Assembly (NCBI GenBank): GCA_023428295.1
Contig: JAEYYV010000234.1
Span: forward strand, 10,093 to 74,092
Source: Pseudomonadota bacterium
GTDB taxonomy: Bacteria > Myxococcota_A > Polyangia > Haliangiales > Haliangiaceae
Reading direction: 5' to 3'
Length of the DNA stretch: 64,000 bases
Positions 54,045 through 63,217 of this stretch are shown here, piece by piece. The notes beneath the pieces were generated by a model. That model worked only from the letters and a program-made list of their open reading frames with translations, made no database searches and was not told the DNA's origin. The translations under genes and the position numbers were made by a program. Position 1 is the first letter of the stretch, and each line of letters starts with the position of its first letter.

Positions 54045-55421
54045 CTACTGCGGCGGAGTGTCCGTCAGCTCCATCTCGACCGGCGTCGACTTCTTCTTCG
54101 CTGCCTTCTTCTTCGTCGCGGGACACAGCGTGTCGATGCGTTGGCGGACCGCCTTCATGTGGCGCTTCGCGAGCTTCAGATCCGCGCTCATGCGGAGCTT
54201 CTCCCACGCCTTGAGGGCGTCGCGCACCTCGGCGCAATCGCTGTCGTACGGCGTGAGCACCCACAGCTCCGTCATCTTCACGCTCTGCGTGCTGGTGAGC
54301 CATCCGTTCTCGCGCAGGACGAAGAGCGAACGATCGATCTCCTCGACGAGCTGATCCGGAGACGCGTTCTTGTCGAACTGCGCGGGCTCCTCGTACGGGC
54401 TCACGTGGTCGATGAGCGGAAGAGCGGTGACGACATCCGCGCGGGTCTTGTCCATCGCTTCCCTGAACGCATAGTCGTTGTAGTACGAGCTGTTGTAGTT
54501 GTACGAAGGCGTGTACGAGGGCGTGTACGAGTAGTCGTACGAGTGCGAGGAGTTCGTGCGGAGCGCGATCCGGATGACCGCGAGGATCACCACGATGCCG
54601 ATCCACCAGAAGTTCGCGCCCGACGACTTCGGCGACTCGTAGCTGGGCTGAGGGTTGAACTGTACCGGCGGCGTGTACACGACCGGCTCGACGTACAGCG
54701 CCCCCGCGACGACGCGCTGGATGGTCTTGGCCTTCGTGCGGAGCACGACGTCGGCGTCGCGCGCGGCGCTGGGATCGGCCTCGCGATACGCGACGAGATC
54801 GCCCCTGGCACTCTCGAGGTTGTCGCGACCGATCGCCGTGGCGAGTACCTGCACCACGCGCGACGGCAGCGACTTCGCGACGCCGATCAGCTCGTTCGTC
54901 AAATGCCAGCGGGCGCGGATCGCTCCATCACTCGAGTCGCGGGTCGGCGCATCTCGCTGCGCGATCGCTTCGTCGATCTCGTCGGTGCGCAGGAGCGTCA
55001 GCAGCGTCTCGATATGCTCGTCGAGCGGAACGCGATGCACGTCGACCGGCGGCGGCTCCGCAGGAACCGAGATCGCGCGCGCTGGCGGAAGCGGCGTACG
55101 CACCGGTGCAACCGCGACGCGCTCGTGCGGGCGACGTGGCTCCTCGTCGATCGGGATCAAGAACGGCGAGATGGGCTCCTCGGCCTCGGGCTTCGGTGCG
55201 TCCCACAGTCCCGCCGCGTCCATCGCGTCCGCCTTGGGTCGAGCTTGCTCTCGCTTGGTCTGCTCGGCGCTGGCGACCGCACGCAACCTCGCGCGTAGCG
55301 CGTCGGCGGCGCTCGTCGGCGCAGGTGCTGGCGTTCCTTCGGACTCGGGCAACGTAGGCATCGCTGGATCAGACGAGTGCTCGGTCACGACGGACGCAGT
55401 TTCGTCGAACCCGAAGCGCAA
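54045..55421 (-). CDS. Membrane protein with Tyr-rich linker, paralogue of the next gene
   Basis: 458 residues (ATG 55421; MPTLPESEG at 55361 also possible). Disordered N-terminus with SAADALRARLRAV (about 38-50), a helical domain (about 150-245), one transmembrane helix (about 286-305), and a repetitive Tyr/Ser/Pro linker (YSYTPSYTPSYNYNSSYY). A C-terminal helical domain ends in KAVRQRIDTLCPA and a Lys-rich tail. The order (ALRxRLR segment, domain, TM, short C-domain ending in RRR/QRI..C) is shared with the upstream gene. No function recognised. Confidence 0.7.
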   Translation of the reverse strand: MRFGFDETASVVTEHSSDPAMPTLPESEGTPAPAPTSAADALRARLRAVASAEQTKREQARPKADAMDAAGLWDAPKPEAEEPISPFLIPIDEEPRRPHERVAVAPVRTPLPPARAISVPAEPPPVDVHRVPLDEHIETLLTLLRTDEIDEAIAQRDAPTRDSSDGAIRARWHLTNELIGVAKSLPSRVVQVLATAIGRDNLESARGDLVAYREADPSAARDADVVLRTKAKTIQRVVAGALYVEPVVYTPPVQFNPQPSYESPKSSGANFWWIGIVVILAVIRIALRTNSSHSYDYSYTPSYTPSYNYNSSYYNDYAFREAMDKTRADVVTALPLIDHVSPYEEPAQFDKNASPDQLVEEIDRSLFVLRENGWLTSTQSVKMTELWVLTPYDSDCAEVRDALKAWEKLRMSADLKLAKRHMKAVRQRIDTLCPATKKKAAKKKSTPVEMELTDTPPQ

Positions 55422-55464
55422 CCCAAGCGATAAGTTCGTGCGCTTCGCGAGGGATCTGGGTCAG

Positions 55465-56571
55465 TTAGGGATGTTGCAGCCCGGTTTGCTGACCGCAGAT
55501 GACCCACAGCCGGCGCCGAATGGCGGTTTGGTGCTCCCGAGCGAGCGTCTCGCTGTCGAGCACGTGGACGCTCGGATGGAGCTGCATCGCGAGGTCGCAG
55601 TCGCTGCGGTCGAGCGCCGCCACGAGCTGGTCGAGCTCCGTACGGGTATCGGTCCAGCCGTTCTGCACGAGGAGGTGAGCGGAGCGGCGGATCTCGCGGA
55701 GCGCGGTCGTGCGCGACTCGTCCTCGTGCACCGGCGCGGCCGCCTCCGCGGAGCGCATCGGCGTGACCGTCACCGGTCCTCGCTGGGGCGCGGGCTGCGT
55801 TGGCTTCGCCCGCGAGATCACGACGCCGATCGAGATGACCGCGACGAGCACGCCAGCGAACAGCCAGATCGCGCTGCGGCCGTGGCGTTGCGGATGCGTC
55901 GTGGGGATCGCGTCGGAATCGTCGTCGGCGAGTTGCTCGTCGTCGGGTTCGATCTCGTCGCGCTCGTCGTCGGGTTCGGCCTCATCGCGCTCGTCGCGCG
56001 GATCGAGGAGGACGTCGCCGATCCGTGCCGCGAGCGTCGTGGTCAGCAGCTGCAGGATGGCGTTCGCGGCGGTCTCTTGCTGCGTTCGCGCGTAGTCGAC
56101 GAGCGGCGGGTACGTCGGCGACAGCGCGTTGCGAACGATGCCGCGCGCGAGGATCAGGACGAGCTCGCGTGGCACGAGCGTCGCCACGCTGACGAGGTCA
56201 CCTACCAGCGATGCGCGATCGTCGGCGAGGTCGATCTGTGTCTGGTGCTGCTTCCAGGTCGCTACGGCGTCGTCGAAGCGCTCCGCGACGAGGTGACCGA
56301 GCACGGTGGCGACATGCTGTGTCTGCTGCGTTCGTTGCGCTTGTCGCGCTCGCTGCGCTTCTTGCTTCCGTTGCGTCCGCTGCTTCCGCGGAGATTGTTT
56401 CGGCTGCGGGCGCGTTGTCTGCGGCTCCTGCTGCGGTGGAGCCACCGCTGGCGTTGGTGCGGGTGGCTCGGTGATCTCCGGCTCGCCGCGTCGCTTGCGC
56501 TCTAGCTCCGCATGCAGGCGCAGCCGCTCGCGCAGGGCGGAAGCGGCGGCGTTGGGCACGTCGGAGGTCAT
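55465..56571 (-). CDS. Membrane protein, tandem paralogue
   Basis: 368 residues. N-terminus AASALRERLRLHAEL mirrors the ALRARLRAV segment of the downstream gene. A Gln/Arg-rich region (about 50-85) precedes a helical domain (about 88-200), an acidic stretch of Asp/Glu repeats (DERDEAEPDDERDEIEPDDE), a transmembrane helix (about 240-260) and a C-terminal helical domain ending RRRLWVICGQQ. Diverged strongly from its neighbour, with a 43-base gap. The N-terminal Gln-rich run is low complexity. Unknown role, possibly a two-subunit membrane complex. Confidence 0.7.
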   Translation of the reverse strand: MTSDVPNAAASALRERLRLHAELERKRRGEPEITEPPAPTPAVAPPQQEPQTTRPQPKQSPRKQRTQRKQEAQRARQAQRTQQTQHVATVLGHLVAERFDDAVATWKQHQTQIDLADDRASLVGDLVSVATLVPRELVLILARGIVRNALSPTYPPLVDYARTQQETAANAILQLLTTTLAARIGDVLLDPRDERDEAEPDDERDEIEPDDEQLADDDSDAIPTTHPQRHGRSAIWLFAGVLVAVISIGVVISRAKPTQPAPQRGPVTVTPMRSAEAAAPVHEDESRTTALREIRRSAHLLVQNGWTDTRTELDQLVAALDRSDCDLAMQLHPSVHVLDSETLAREHQTAIRRRLWVICGQQTGLQHP

Positions 56572-56607
56572 GACCGTCCGGACGACCAGGTCCGCCCGGC
56601 AGTCGCG

Positions 56608-57852
56608 CTACGCGCGCTGCGCTTTGATGACGGCGGTGATCTCGTCGTCGGTGAGCACGCGGTTGCCGCGCTTGGCAGCGCCGAGTACTGCAGCGACGAG
56701 CTCGGGCGTGGGCTCGTGGCCGCGCTTCCGCAGGTAGTAGACGACGTTCGACTCGCCCGAGTAGTGACCGACCTCGATCTCTTGCTCCTTGCCGAACATG
56801 CCGGCCGGGACGCCCGAATAAATGCGATCCGCGAGCCACGAATCACCCTTCTTCTCGGCCTTGATGATCGCCGCAGCATGGACGCCCGTCGCCGTGCGGA
56901 ACGCGTCCGCGCCGGTGAGCGGGTACTGCGGATGGATCGGCACCTTGGTCGCCATCGATGCGGTCTTGCACCACAGGACGAGCTTGGTGAGATCGTGATC
57001 GGGCAGCTCGCCGAGGAGCTTCAAGTTCAGAAGGATCTGATCGAGCGCCGCGTTGCCGACGCGCTCGCCGATGCCGAGCGCCGTACCGTGGATGCGATCG
57101 GCGCCGTACTCGATCGCGAAGATCGAGTTGACCACACCGAGGCCGCGATCGTTGTGACCGTGCCAGTCGATGCCCACGTCTTGCCGGCCGAGACCATCGA
57201 GCATGTTGCGCGTGAACCGGAGCAGGTTCTTGATGCCATCCGGCGTGGCGTGACCGACGGTGTCACACAGGATCAAGCGCGACGCACCGTGCTCGACGGC
57301 CGTCGTGAACATCTTGGTCAGGATCTCCGGGCGCGAACGCGTGGTGTCCTCGGTGACGAACGCGACGGGCAAGTTGTACTTGCGCGCGAGATCGATCGAC
57401 GTGGCCGTGAGGTCCAGCATCTTGGCCAGATCCCAGTTCTCGGCGTACTGGCGGATCGGCGAGCTGCCGATGAACGCGAGCACCTCGATCTCGATGCCGA
57501 CTTTTTGCGAGACATCGATGACCGCTTGCACGTCGTTCAGGTGCGTGCGCGCGGCGCAGGACGCCTTCACGCGAAGTCTCTGCGACTTGATGTGCTCGGC
57601 GATGACCGTGCAATCCTCGACGGCGCGCTTGCCGGCACCGGGCAGACCGATGTCCATCGTGTCGATGCCGAGGTCGTTGGCCAGATCCACGAGGCGAAGC
57701 TTGTCGTCGATCGACGGGTCGACCACCGAGGGCGACTGGATGCCATCGCGCAGCGTCTCGTCGAGGAACTGGATGCGGCGCTTCGGCGACAGCGGCGCGA
57801 CCTTTTCGACGGAGTTCCAATCGTAGATGAGCTCGTGATCGGTCGCGGGCAT
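56608..57852 (-). CDS. LeuA/homocitrate synthase-family enzyme without regulatory domain
   Basis: 414 residues, HMGL-like TIM barrel that condenses acetyl-CoA with a 2-oxoacid. Key blocks: FLDETLRDGIQSP (R and D for catalysis and metal; the usual E of DGEQ is I), HGHNDRGLGVVNSI with the metal His pair, and HGTALGIGERVGNAAL. The leucine-binding LeuA C-terminal domain is absent (a full LeuA is ~510 residues), so it is closer in size to homocitrate/citramalate-type enzymes. Substrate not assignable. The next gene downstream is unrelated. Confidence 0.85.
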   Translation of the reverse strand: MPATDHELIYDWNSVEKVAPLSPKRRIQFLDETLRDGIQSPSVVDPSIDDKLRLVDLANDLGIDTMDIGLPGAGKRAVEDCTVIAEHIKSQRLRVKASCAARTHLNDVQAVIDVSQKVGIEIEVLAFIGSSPIRQYAENWDLAKMLDLTATSIDLARKYNLPVAFVTEDTTRSRPEILTKMFTTAVEHGASRLILCDTVGHATPDGIKNLLRFTRNMLDGLGRQDVGIDWHGHNDRGLGVVNSIFAIEYGADRIHGTALGIGERVGNAALDQILLNLKLLGELPDHDLTKLVLWCKTASMATKVPIHPQYPLTGADAFRTATGVHAAAIIKAEKKGDSWLADRIYSGVPAGMFGKEQEIEVGHYSGESNVVYYLRKRGHEPTPELVAAVLGAAKRGNRVLTDDEITAVIKAQRA

Positions 57853-57867
57853 GGGTACCTCTCTACC

Positions 57868-58221
57868 TCAGAAAATGGCGTGAAGGATCAGAACCGCGAT
57901 CACGGCTGCACCGATCACGATCGCCACCATCAGGAACCACCCGAGGATCAATGACGCGCCTGCTAAGCCGAGGCCGATCATCCAGATCATGTAGCCGCCG
58001 CGCTCCTTGCGGGCGATGGACACGATCGATGCGATCGCGGTCAGCGCGAAGCCCGGTACCGAGATGCGCCAGTCGGGCGTGACACCGAGCTCGCCCGCGG
58101 CGATCGCCACCACGATGAAGCTGATGAGGCCGAGCACGCCGGCCGCGAGGGCGGCGGGACGCGTTGCGAGCCACGAGCTCGCCGACGGATCTGCGGGCGC
58201 CAGGTGCGAGGGCTTCTCCAC
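57868..58221 (-). CDS. Small membrane protein, uncharacterised
   Basis: 117 residues with a polar N-terminus and four hydrophobic segments (about 24-45, 54-69, 77-95, 97-117), ending directly in the membrane (VIAVLILHAIF). No family recognised. Lies 15 bases before the LeuA-like gene and may be in one transcript with it. Confidence 0.65.
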   Translation of the reverse strand: MEKPSHLAPADPSASSWLATRPAALAAGVLGLISFIVVAIAAGELGVTPDWRISVPGFALTAIASIVSIARKERGGYMIWMIGLGLAGASLILGWFLMVAIVIGAAVIAVLILHAIF

Positions 58222-58242
58222 AGCCTCGACTATAGCCGCACC

Positions 58243-61077
58243 CTAGCCGCGCGACAGGCCGAGTTGCGTCCGTAGGTTCACGTGCGCCGCGCTAAACGCG
58301 AACTCCTGGAGGTCACGCTCGAGCTCGCCGATCTCCGCGGCGCCCGCGAACGCGGCAGGCACGTCGCCCGACAACAGCATGCCGACGCGATCCGCCGTGC
58401 GCGACAGCGAGCGAGCCCACAGCGAGAGGTTCAGCGCACCACCGCGCGAGAGCAGGCGCATCGCTGCGGCGCGTGCTTGCACGCGAGGCGCTTGCGGCAG
58501 CGACGCGACAGCATCCGCCGCGGCCTTCGCGAGCGGATCCTCCGCGCCGACCGTGGAGCCCGATGCTTCGCGCAGGATCGCCATCACGATCGCGCGCAGC
58601 ACGCGACCCGGTCGCGATGCACCGACAGCGCGGCCCGGCCACAGGAACGTCATCGCGCGCGACATGCGGAACACGAGCTCGGGACGATCGGGCGAGGTCA
58701 GCGCGTCGTCACCGGCGACGAGCACCGGCGGATGGCACGCGACGACGTGGATCTGCTTGCCCAGCTCGACGCGCGGATAGACCGGCGGAACGGCGACGCC
58801 GAGCAGCATCGCGAACTTCGCGCGCAGCTTGTTGAACGCCGGCGGGATGTCCTCTTCGGTGAGCTGCATCGACGAGTCGAGATCGGAGTCCGCGAGCGTC
58901 ATCGGTGCGAGCTCGTGGATCGCCGGGGCGACCAGCTCCATGAGCCCGCCGAGCTCGACGTTGTCATCTTTGTGGCGGAGCAGCGCCCACTGATCGCGAC
59001 CGAGCGCCTTCTGCGGCAGGTTGGTGCCGGTCACCTTGTGGCCCTCGTACAGCGCGGCCATCGTCGCGTCGGCGGTGCCCATCGCCACCATCGTCGACGC
59101 GGCGAGGAACGCGGCGTCCGCGTGTCCGCTCGCCGCCGTGGTCTGGACGAGCGCGGCACCCGAGTGCGGATCCGAGAGCGCCTCGCGCCATCCCGCGCGG
59201 ATCGGCTCGAGGGTGTTGCGACGCGCGCTCTCGGTGCGCGTGATCAGCGCGGCGACGTCGGAGTCCTTCGGCGCGATCTTGCGTGCGGTCGCGGCGGCCG
59301 CGGCCCCTGCGGTTGGATCGTCGAGATGATCGAGATAGAGGCGCGACAGGCGCGCCCACGCCTTGGCTTCGGCGACGTTGCCCTTGCCGCGCAGGCGGAA
59401 CAGCACGCGCTTGAGCGACCGCTCGAGGCGGCGCAGCTCACCGCGTCCGACGAGGAGCTGCTCGATCGCAGCGAGCGCTTCGACGCGCGTGGGCTCGAGA
59501 TCGATCGCGCGCTCGAGGTGAAACAGCGCCTCGGTGTCGTCGGTGGAGAGCTTCGCCTCGATCTTGCCCTTGTAGAAGTGCGAGGCCGGATGGTCGGGAT
59601 TGATCGTCAGCGCTTGGTTCAGGTGACCGCGCGCGATGTCTCCCGACTGCGGTGACTCCTTGCCAGCGTTCCACTCCGCCCACCCGAGCGCCGCGTGATA
59701 GTCCGCTTCGTTGGGAGAGCGCGAGATGACCGTCTTGATCATGCCGATCGCCTGATCCCACTGCTTGCGGGTCATCAGCTCCTCGGCGGTCCGGAACGAC
59801 AGCTCCGTATCGATCGCCGGTGCGACCTGCACCAGCTCGCCACCCGCCAGCTCGCGATCGTAGGCGGACCGCTTGCGCTCGTCGACGAGGACCTCGCGCG
59901 CAGCCGAGTACGCGGCGTTCAGCTCGTCGAGCCGAGCGCGGTCACGCGGGTCCTTCAGCACCGCGCTGTGATCGCTCTCGCCGGTGCGCGCGATGTACGC
60001 GTTCTCGATCTCGAGCGTCGCTGCTTTGCGCTGAACCTTGAGCACCGCGTAGAAGTCCGCGCCTTTGATGCGCTGGAGCTCCGCGGTGATCGCCTGGCGC
60101 GCGCCCGTCGCTTGATCGCGCTCCACGTTCACCGAGTCGAGCTCGCTGATCGAGACCACGCCGGAGTCCTCCGGGTTTAGAACCTCCTCGGGCACGTCGG
60201 GGAACTCGAGCGGCGCGGCGCCATCCGTCTCGGCCTCGGGCGCGATGCCGATGTCGTCGAACAAGATGTCGAACAGCTGTGAGCCCACTGCGGGCGGACG
60301 TGTCGGCGCGCGCGCCACCACGGGCAGCGGCGCGAGTCCTGCCGGCACGGGCACCATGCCGAGGCCGGCGACGGGTTGGCTCGTCGCGGTGACCGCATCG
60401 CAGAGGATCATCGCGTCGATCGCGAGACGCCCTTGGGCGCGATCGGGAAACGCTCGCTCGAGATCTGCGATCGGGGCCCCTGTCGCGAGCAACGAGCACA
60501 CGCGATCGCCAAACACGCGCTTCAGCTCGGGGCGCAACCGGCGCCCGCGCTCGGTGAGCTCGAACGACATCCCGTCGAGGCGCGCGAGTCGTTGCAGATC
60601 CTCGACGGCCGTCTCCCGCAGCCCCCCGAGCACCACCTCGACCATCCGCAGCTGCATGCCCTCGATCGGATCGAACGATTCGTCGAAGCGCCACGCTCCC
60701 TGCGGCCAGCGCAGCGCCTGCACGAGCTTGTGTCGCGCCTGCTTGCCCAGCTGATCGATCAGCTGCTCTACGGAGAGCACGCGCAACGCGACGAGCGCTT
60801 CCCCGAGCTTGCCGCCCATCTGCGCGGCGCGCGTGACCGCTTCGCGGTGATCCTCTTCGCTGATCACGCCGCTCGACACGAGGAAGTGCCCGAGCGTCTC
60901 GTCGCGCGGCGTCGACGCGGTGGAGACCGGGTTGCCGTTCAAGAGGTCGACGGTCTTGGACACGCGACCGCGCTTGAGGACCAACTGCCCGGTGGCGAGG
61001 TCCTCGTGGAGATCGAGCAACACCGCGGGCAATGGCCGCATGGCGAGCTCCCCCGAGCGCGATCCCATAGACGCCAC
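58243..61077 (-). CDS. DUF4388 / J-like / TPR scaffold protein
   Basis: 944 residues. N-terminal DUF4388 (PATAN-like) domain (about 10-150: LPAVLLDLHEDLATGQLVLKRGRVSKTVDLLNGNPV). A middle disordered region with an acidic tract follows, then a J-like domain (ADFYAVLKVQRKAATLEIENAYIART... ELNAAYSAAREVLVDERKRSAYDREL) whose HPD motif is missing. TPR-type repeats continue to about residue 700 (DYHAALGWAEWNAGKE, ALTINPDHPASHFYKGKIEAKL), and a C-terminal domain of unknown fold ends the protein. Proteins like this are frequent in Myxococcota; some bind kinases or GTPases of motility systems. Without HPD it cannot stimulate Hsp70. Confidence 0.8.
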   Translation of the reverse strand: MASMGSRSGELAMRPLPAVLLDLHEDLATGQLVLKRGRVSKTVDLLNGNPVSTASTPRDETLGHFLVSSGVISEEDHREAVTRAAQMGGKLGEALVALRVLSVEQLIDQLGKQARHKLVQALRWPQGAWRFDESFDPIEGMQLRMVEVVLGGLRETAVEDLQRLARLDGMSFELTERGRRLRPELKRVFGDRVCSLLATGAPIADLERAFPDRAQGRLAIDAMILCDAVTATSQPVAGLGMVPVPAGLAPLPVVARAPTRPPAVGSQLFDILFDDIGIAPEAETDGAAPLEFPDVPEEVLNPEDSGVVSISELDSVNVERDQATGARQAITAELQRIKGADFYAVLKVQRKAATLEIENAYIARTGESDHSAVLKDPRDRARLDELNAAYSAAREVLVDERKRSAYDRELAGGELVQVAPAIDTELSFRTAEELMTRKQWDQAIGMIKTVISRSPNEADYHAALGWAEWNAGKESPQSGDIARGHLNQALTINPDHPASHFYKGKIEAKLSTDDTEALFHLERAIDLEPTRVEALAAIEQLLVGRGELRRLERSLKRVLFRLRGKGNVAEAKAWARLSRLYLDHLDDPTAGAAAAATARKIAPKDSDVAALITRTESARRNTLEPIRAGWREALSDPHSGAALVQTTAASGHADAAFLAASTMVAMGTADATMAALYEGHKVTGTNLPQKALGRDQWALLRHKDDNVELGGLMELVAPAIHELAPMTLADSDLDSSMQLTEEDIPPAFNKLRAKFAMLLGVAVPPVYPRVELGKQIHVVACHPPVLVAGDDALTSPDRPELVFRMSRAMTFLWPGRAVGASRPGRVLRAIVMAILREASGSTVGAEDPLAKAAADAVASLPQAPRVQARAAAMRLLSRGGALNLSLWARSLSRTADRVGMLLSGDVPAAFAGAAEIGELERDLQEFAFSAAHVNLRTQLGLSRG

Positions 61078-61096
61078 ATCCTACAACGCGCGGTGC

Positions 61097-62134
61097 TCAC
61101 TCCGCGACGTGACAAGCCGCCCGAGATCCATTCGCGAGCACTCGCAAGGTGGGTAGCTCTTCAAAGCACGCCTTGGGCTTGTCCTTGACAGGACAGCGTG
61201 GATGAAACGGACAGCCCGTGGGCGGGTCGAGCGGGCTCGGGACATCCCCTTGCAGGATGATCCTGTCGCGTTTCGCTGCACCCGCGTTATCGATGCGCGG
61301 CACCGCACTGAGCAGCGCCTGCGTGTAGGGATGCTTGGGGCTCGCGTACAGCGTCTTTGCCTCCGCGAGCTCCACCACGCGGCCGAGGTACATCACGGCG
61401 ACGCGGTCGCAGATGTGCTGCACGATCTTCAGGTCGTGCGAGATGAACAGATATGTCAGCCCTTCGGCCGCCTGCAGATCCTCGAGCAGGTTCACGATCT
61501 GCGCCTGGATCGAAACATCGAGCGCGCTGATCGGCTCGTCGCACACGATGAACGACGGCTTGCACGCGAGCGCGCGCGCGATGCCGATGCGCTGCCGCTG
61601 GCCACCCGAGAACTCGTGCGGGAACCGCTTGGCCGCGTCCGCGCGCAAGCCCACGCGCTCGAGGAGCTCCTGTACGCGCCGCTCCTTCTCCGCCGCTGTC
61701 CGCGTCATCTCGTGAATCTCGAGCGGCTCGGCGATCGCCGCACCCACGCTCATGCGCGGATCGAGCGACGCGTACGGATCCTGAAAGATCATCTGCATGC
61801 GCCGCCGCATCGGCCGCAGCTCACGCTGCGAGAGCTTCGTCACGTCCGTCGACTCGAAGTGGATCGAGCCCGTGGTCGGCTCGTACAGCCGCAGGATCGT
61901 GCGACCGAGCGTGCTCTTGCCGCAGCCCGATTCTCCGACGAGACCGAGCGTCTCGCCGCGCTCGATCTCGAGCGACACGTCCGTGACCGCTTGCACCGCG
62001 GTCGAACGACGCGTGAACGCACGGCGCCACGCCGACGTCGCGTCGCTCTTCTTCCAGGCGACCTTCGTGCCGAAGTGCATCGACACTCCGCTGGCGCGCA
62101 CCAGCACCTGCCGCTGGCGATCCACGTCGCTCAC
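61097..62134 (-). CDS. oppF: Oligopeptide ABC transporter ATP-binding protein, OppF type
   Basis: 345 residues from GTG 62134, which overlaps the stop of the upstream gene (GTGA). Walker [10 protein letters not shown] 67-75, ABC signature FSGGQRQR, Walker B FIVCDEP, H-loop ISHD. The C-terminal oligopeptide/dipeptide transporter extension ([17 protein letters not shown]) carries the Cys-cluster that fits the peptide-importer subtype. An insertion of ~12 residues ([12 protein letters not shown]) follows the first strand. Pairs with the OppD-type gene; no permease or binding protein is in the window. Confidence 0.93.
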   Translation of the reverse strand: MSDVDRQRQVLVRASGVSMHFGTKVAWKKSDATSAWRRAFTRRSTAVQAVTDVSLEIERGETLGLVGESGCGKSTLGRTILRLYEPTTGSIHFESTDVTKLSQRELRPMRRRMQMIFQDPYASLDPRMSVGAAIAEPLEIHEMTRTAAEKERRVQELLERVGLRADAAKRFPHEFSGGQRQRIGIARALACKPSFIVCDEPISALDVSIQAQIVNLLEDLQAAEGLTYLFISHDLKIVQHICDRVAVMYLGRVVELAEAKTLYASPKHPYTQALLSAVPRIDNAGAAKRDRIILQGDVPSPLDPPTGCPFHPRCPVKDKPKACFEELPTLRVLANGSRAACHVAE

Positions 62135-63135
62135 ACCGGACCTCCGAGCGGCGCATCGATCGGAAAGTGACAGCGCACCCAGCGCCCTCCCGCCGGATCC
62201 TCGACGAGCGCGGGCTCTTCGTCGTGACAGCGCTGCTGCGCCATCGGACAACGATCGACGAACTTGCAGCCCCGAGGCAGCTCGTACAGCGACGGCACCA
62301 TGCCTTTGATCTCGACGAGCCGCTCCCTGCGCGTCGTTCCCTCCTCGTACGACGGCACCGATCGCAGAAGGCCCGCCGTGTAGTGATGCCTCGGCGCGCC
62401 GAACAGCACGCTCGTCCGCGCGCGCTCGACGACGCGCCCCGCGTACATCACCACGACCTCGTCGCACGTCTCCGCGACGACACCGAGATCGTGCGTGATG
62501 AGCAGGATGCTCGTCCCCAGCTCCGCTTGCAGCGTACGCAGCAGATCCAGGATCTGCGCTTGAATCGTCACGTCCAGCGCCGTCGTGGGCTCGTCCGCGA
62601 TCAGCAGATCCGGCCTGCACGCGAGCGCCATCGCGATCATCACGCGCTGCCGCATGCCGCCACTCAGCTGATGCGGAAACGCATCCACGCGCTCCTCGGG
62701 CGACGGAATCCCGACGAGCTTGAACATCTCGATCGCGATCTGTCGCGCCTCGCTCTTGCTCTTGCCTTGATGCAGGCGCACCGCTTCGCCGACCTGCTCG
62801 CCCGCCGTGAACACCGGGTTCAGCGACGTCATCGGCTCTTGAAAGATCATCGCGATCCGATTGCCACGGATCTTTCGCATCTCGGCCGGCGCGAGCGTCA
62901 ACAGCTCCGTGCCCGCGTACTTCACGCTGCCACCCGCGATACGCCCCTGCGGTCCGGCGATCAATCGCATCACGCTCAGCGCGGTCACACTCTTCCCGCT
63001 GCCACTCTCCCCGACGACACCGAGCGTCGACTTCGCGGGAATCTCGAACGACACGCCGTCGACCGCTCGCACGACGCCGCGATCGGTGCGGAACTCCGTC
63101 ACCAAGTCGCGAACCTCGAGCAACGGCTCGGCCAT
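62131..63135 (-). CDS. oppD: Oligopeptide ABC transporter ATP-binding protein, OppD type
   Basis: 334 residues. Walker A GESGSGKS 42-49, signature [12 protein letters not shown], Walker [14 protein letters not shown]-loop ITHD, and the oligopeptide extension with [18 protein letters not shown]. It would energise import of peptides with its OppF partner, to which it is joined by a GTGA overlap. The membrane subunits must lie elsewhere. Confidence 0.94.
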   Translation of the reverse strand: MAEPLLEVRDLVTEFRTDRGVVRAVDGVSFEIPAKSTLGVVGESGSGKSVTALSVMRLIAGPQGRIAGGSVKYAGTELLTLAPAEMRKIRGNRIAMIFQEPMTSLNPVFTAGEQVGEAVRLHQGKSKSEARQIAIEMFKLVGIPSPEERVDAFPHQLSGGMRQRVMIAMALACRPDLLIADEPTTALDVTIQAQILDLLRTLQAELGTSILLITHDLGVVAETCDEVVVMYAGRVVERARTSVLFGAPRHHYTAGLLRSVPSYEEGTTRRERLVEIKGMVPSLYELPRGCKFVDRCPMAQQRCHDEEPALVEDPAGGRWVRCHFPIDAPLGGPV

Positions 63136-63217
63136 CTAGCCGCGAGCCTAGCATCCAACGATCCGAGCCACTTGCGCCGCTTTGCAGGATCTCGCGTCCG
63201 CTGAGGTCGCGGCGGCC

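Noticed and set aside
54500..54545. Short tandem repeat coding for YTPSYTPSY as a microsatellite or contingency locus
   Set aside because: Only two imperfect units, in frame, in a disordered linker; no sign of slippage.
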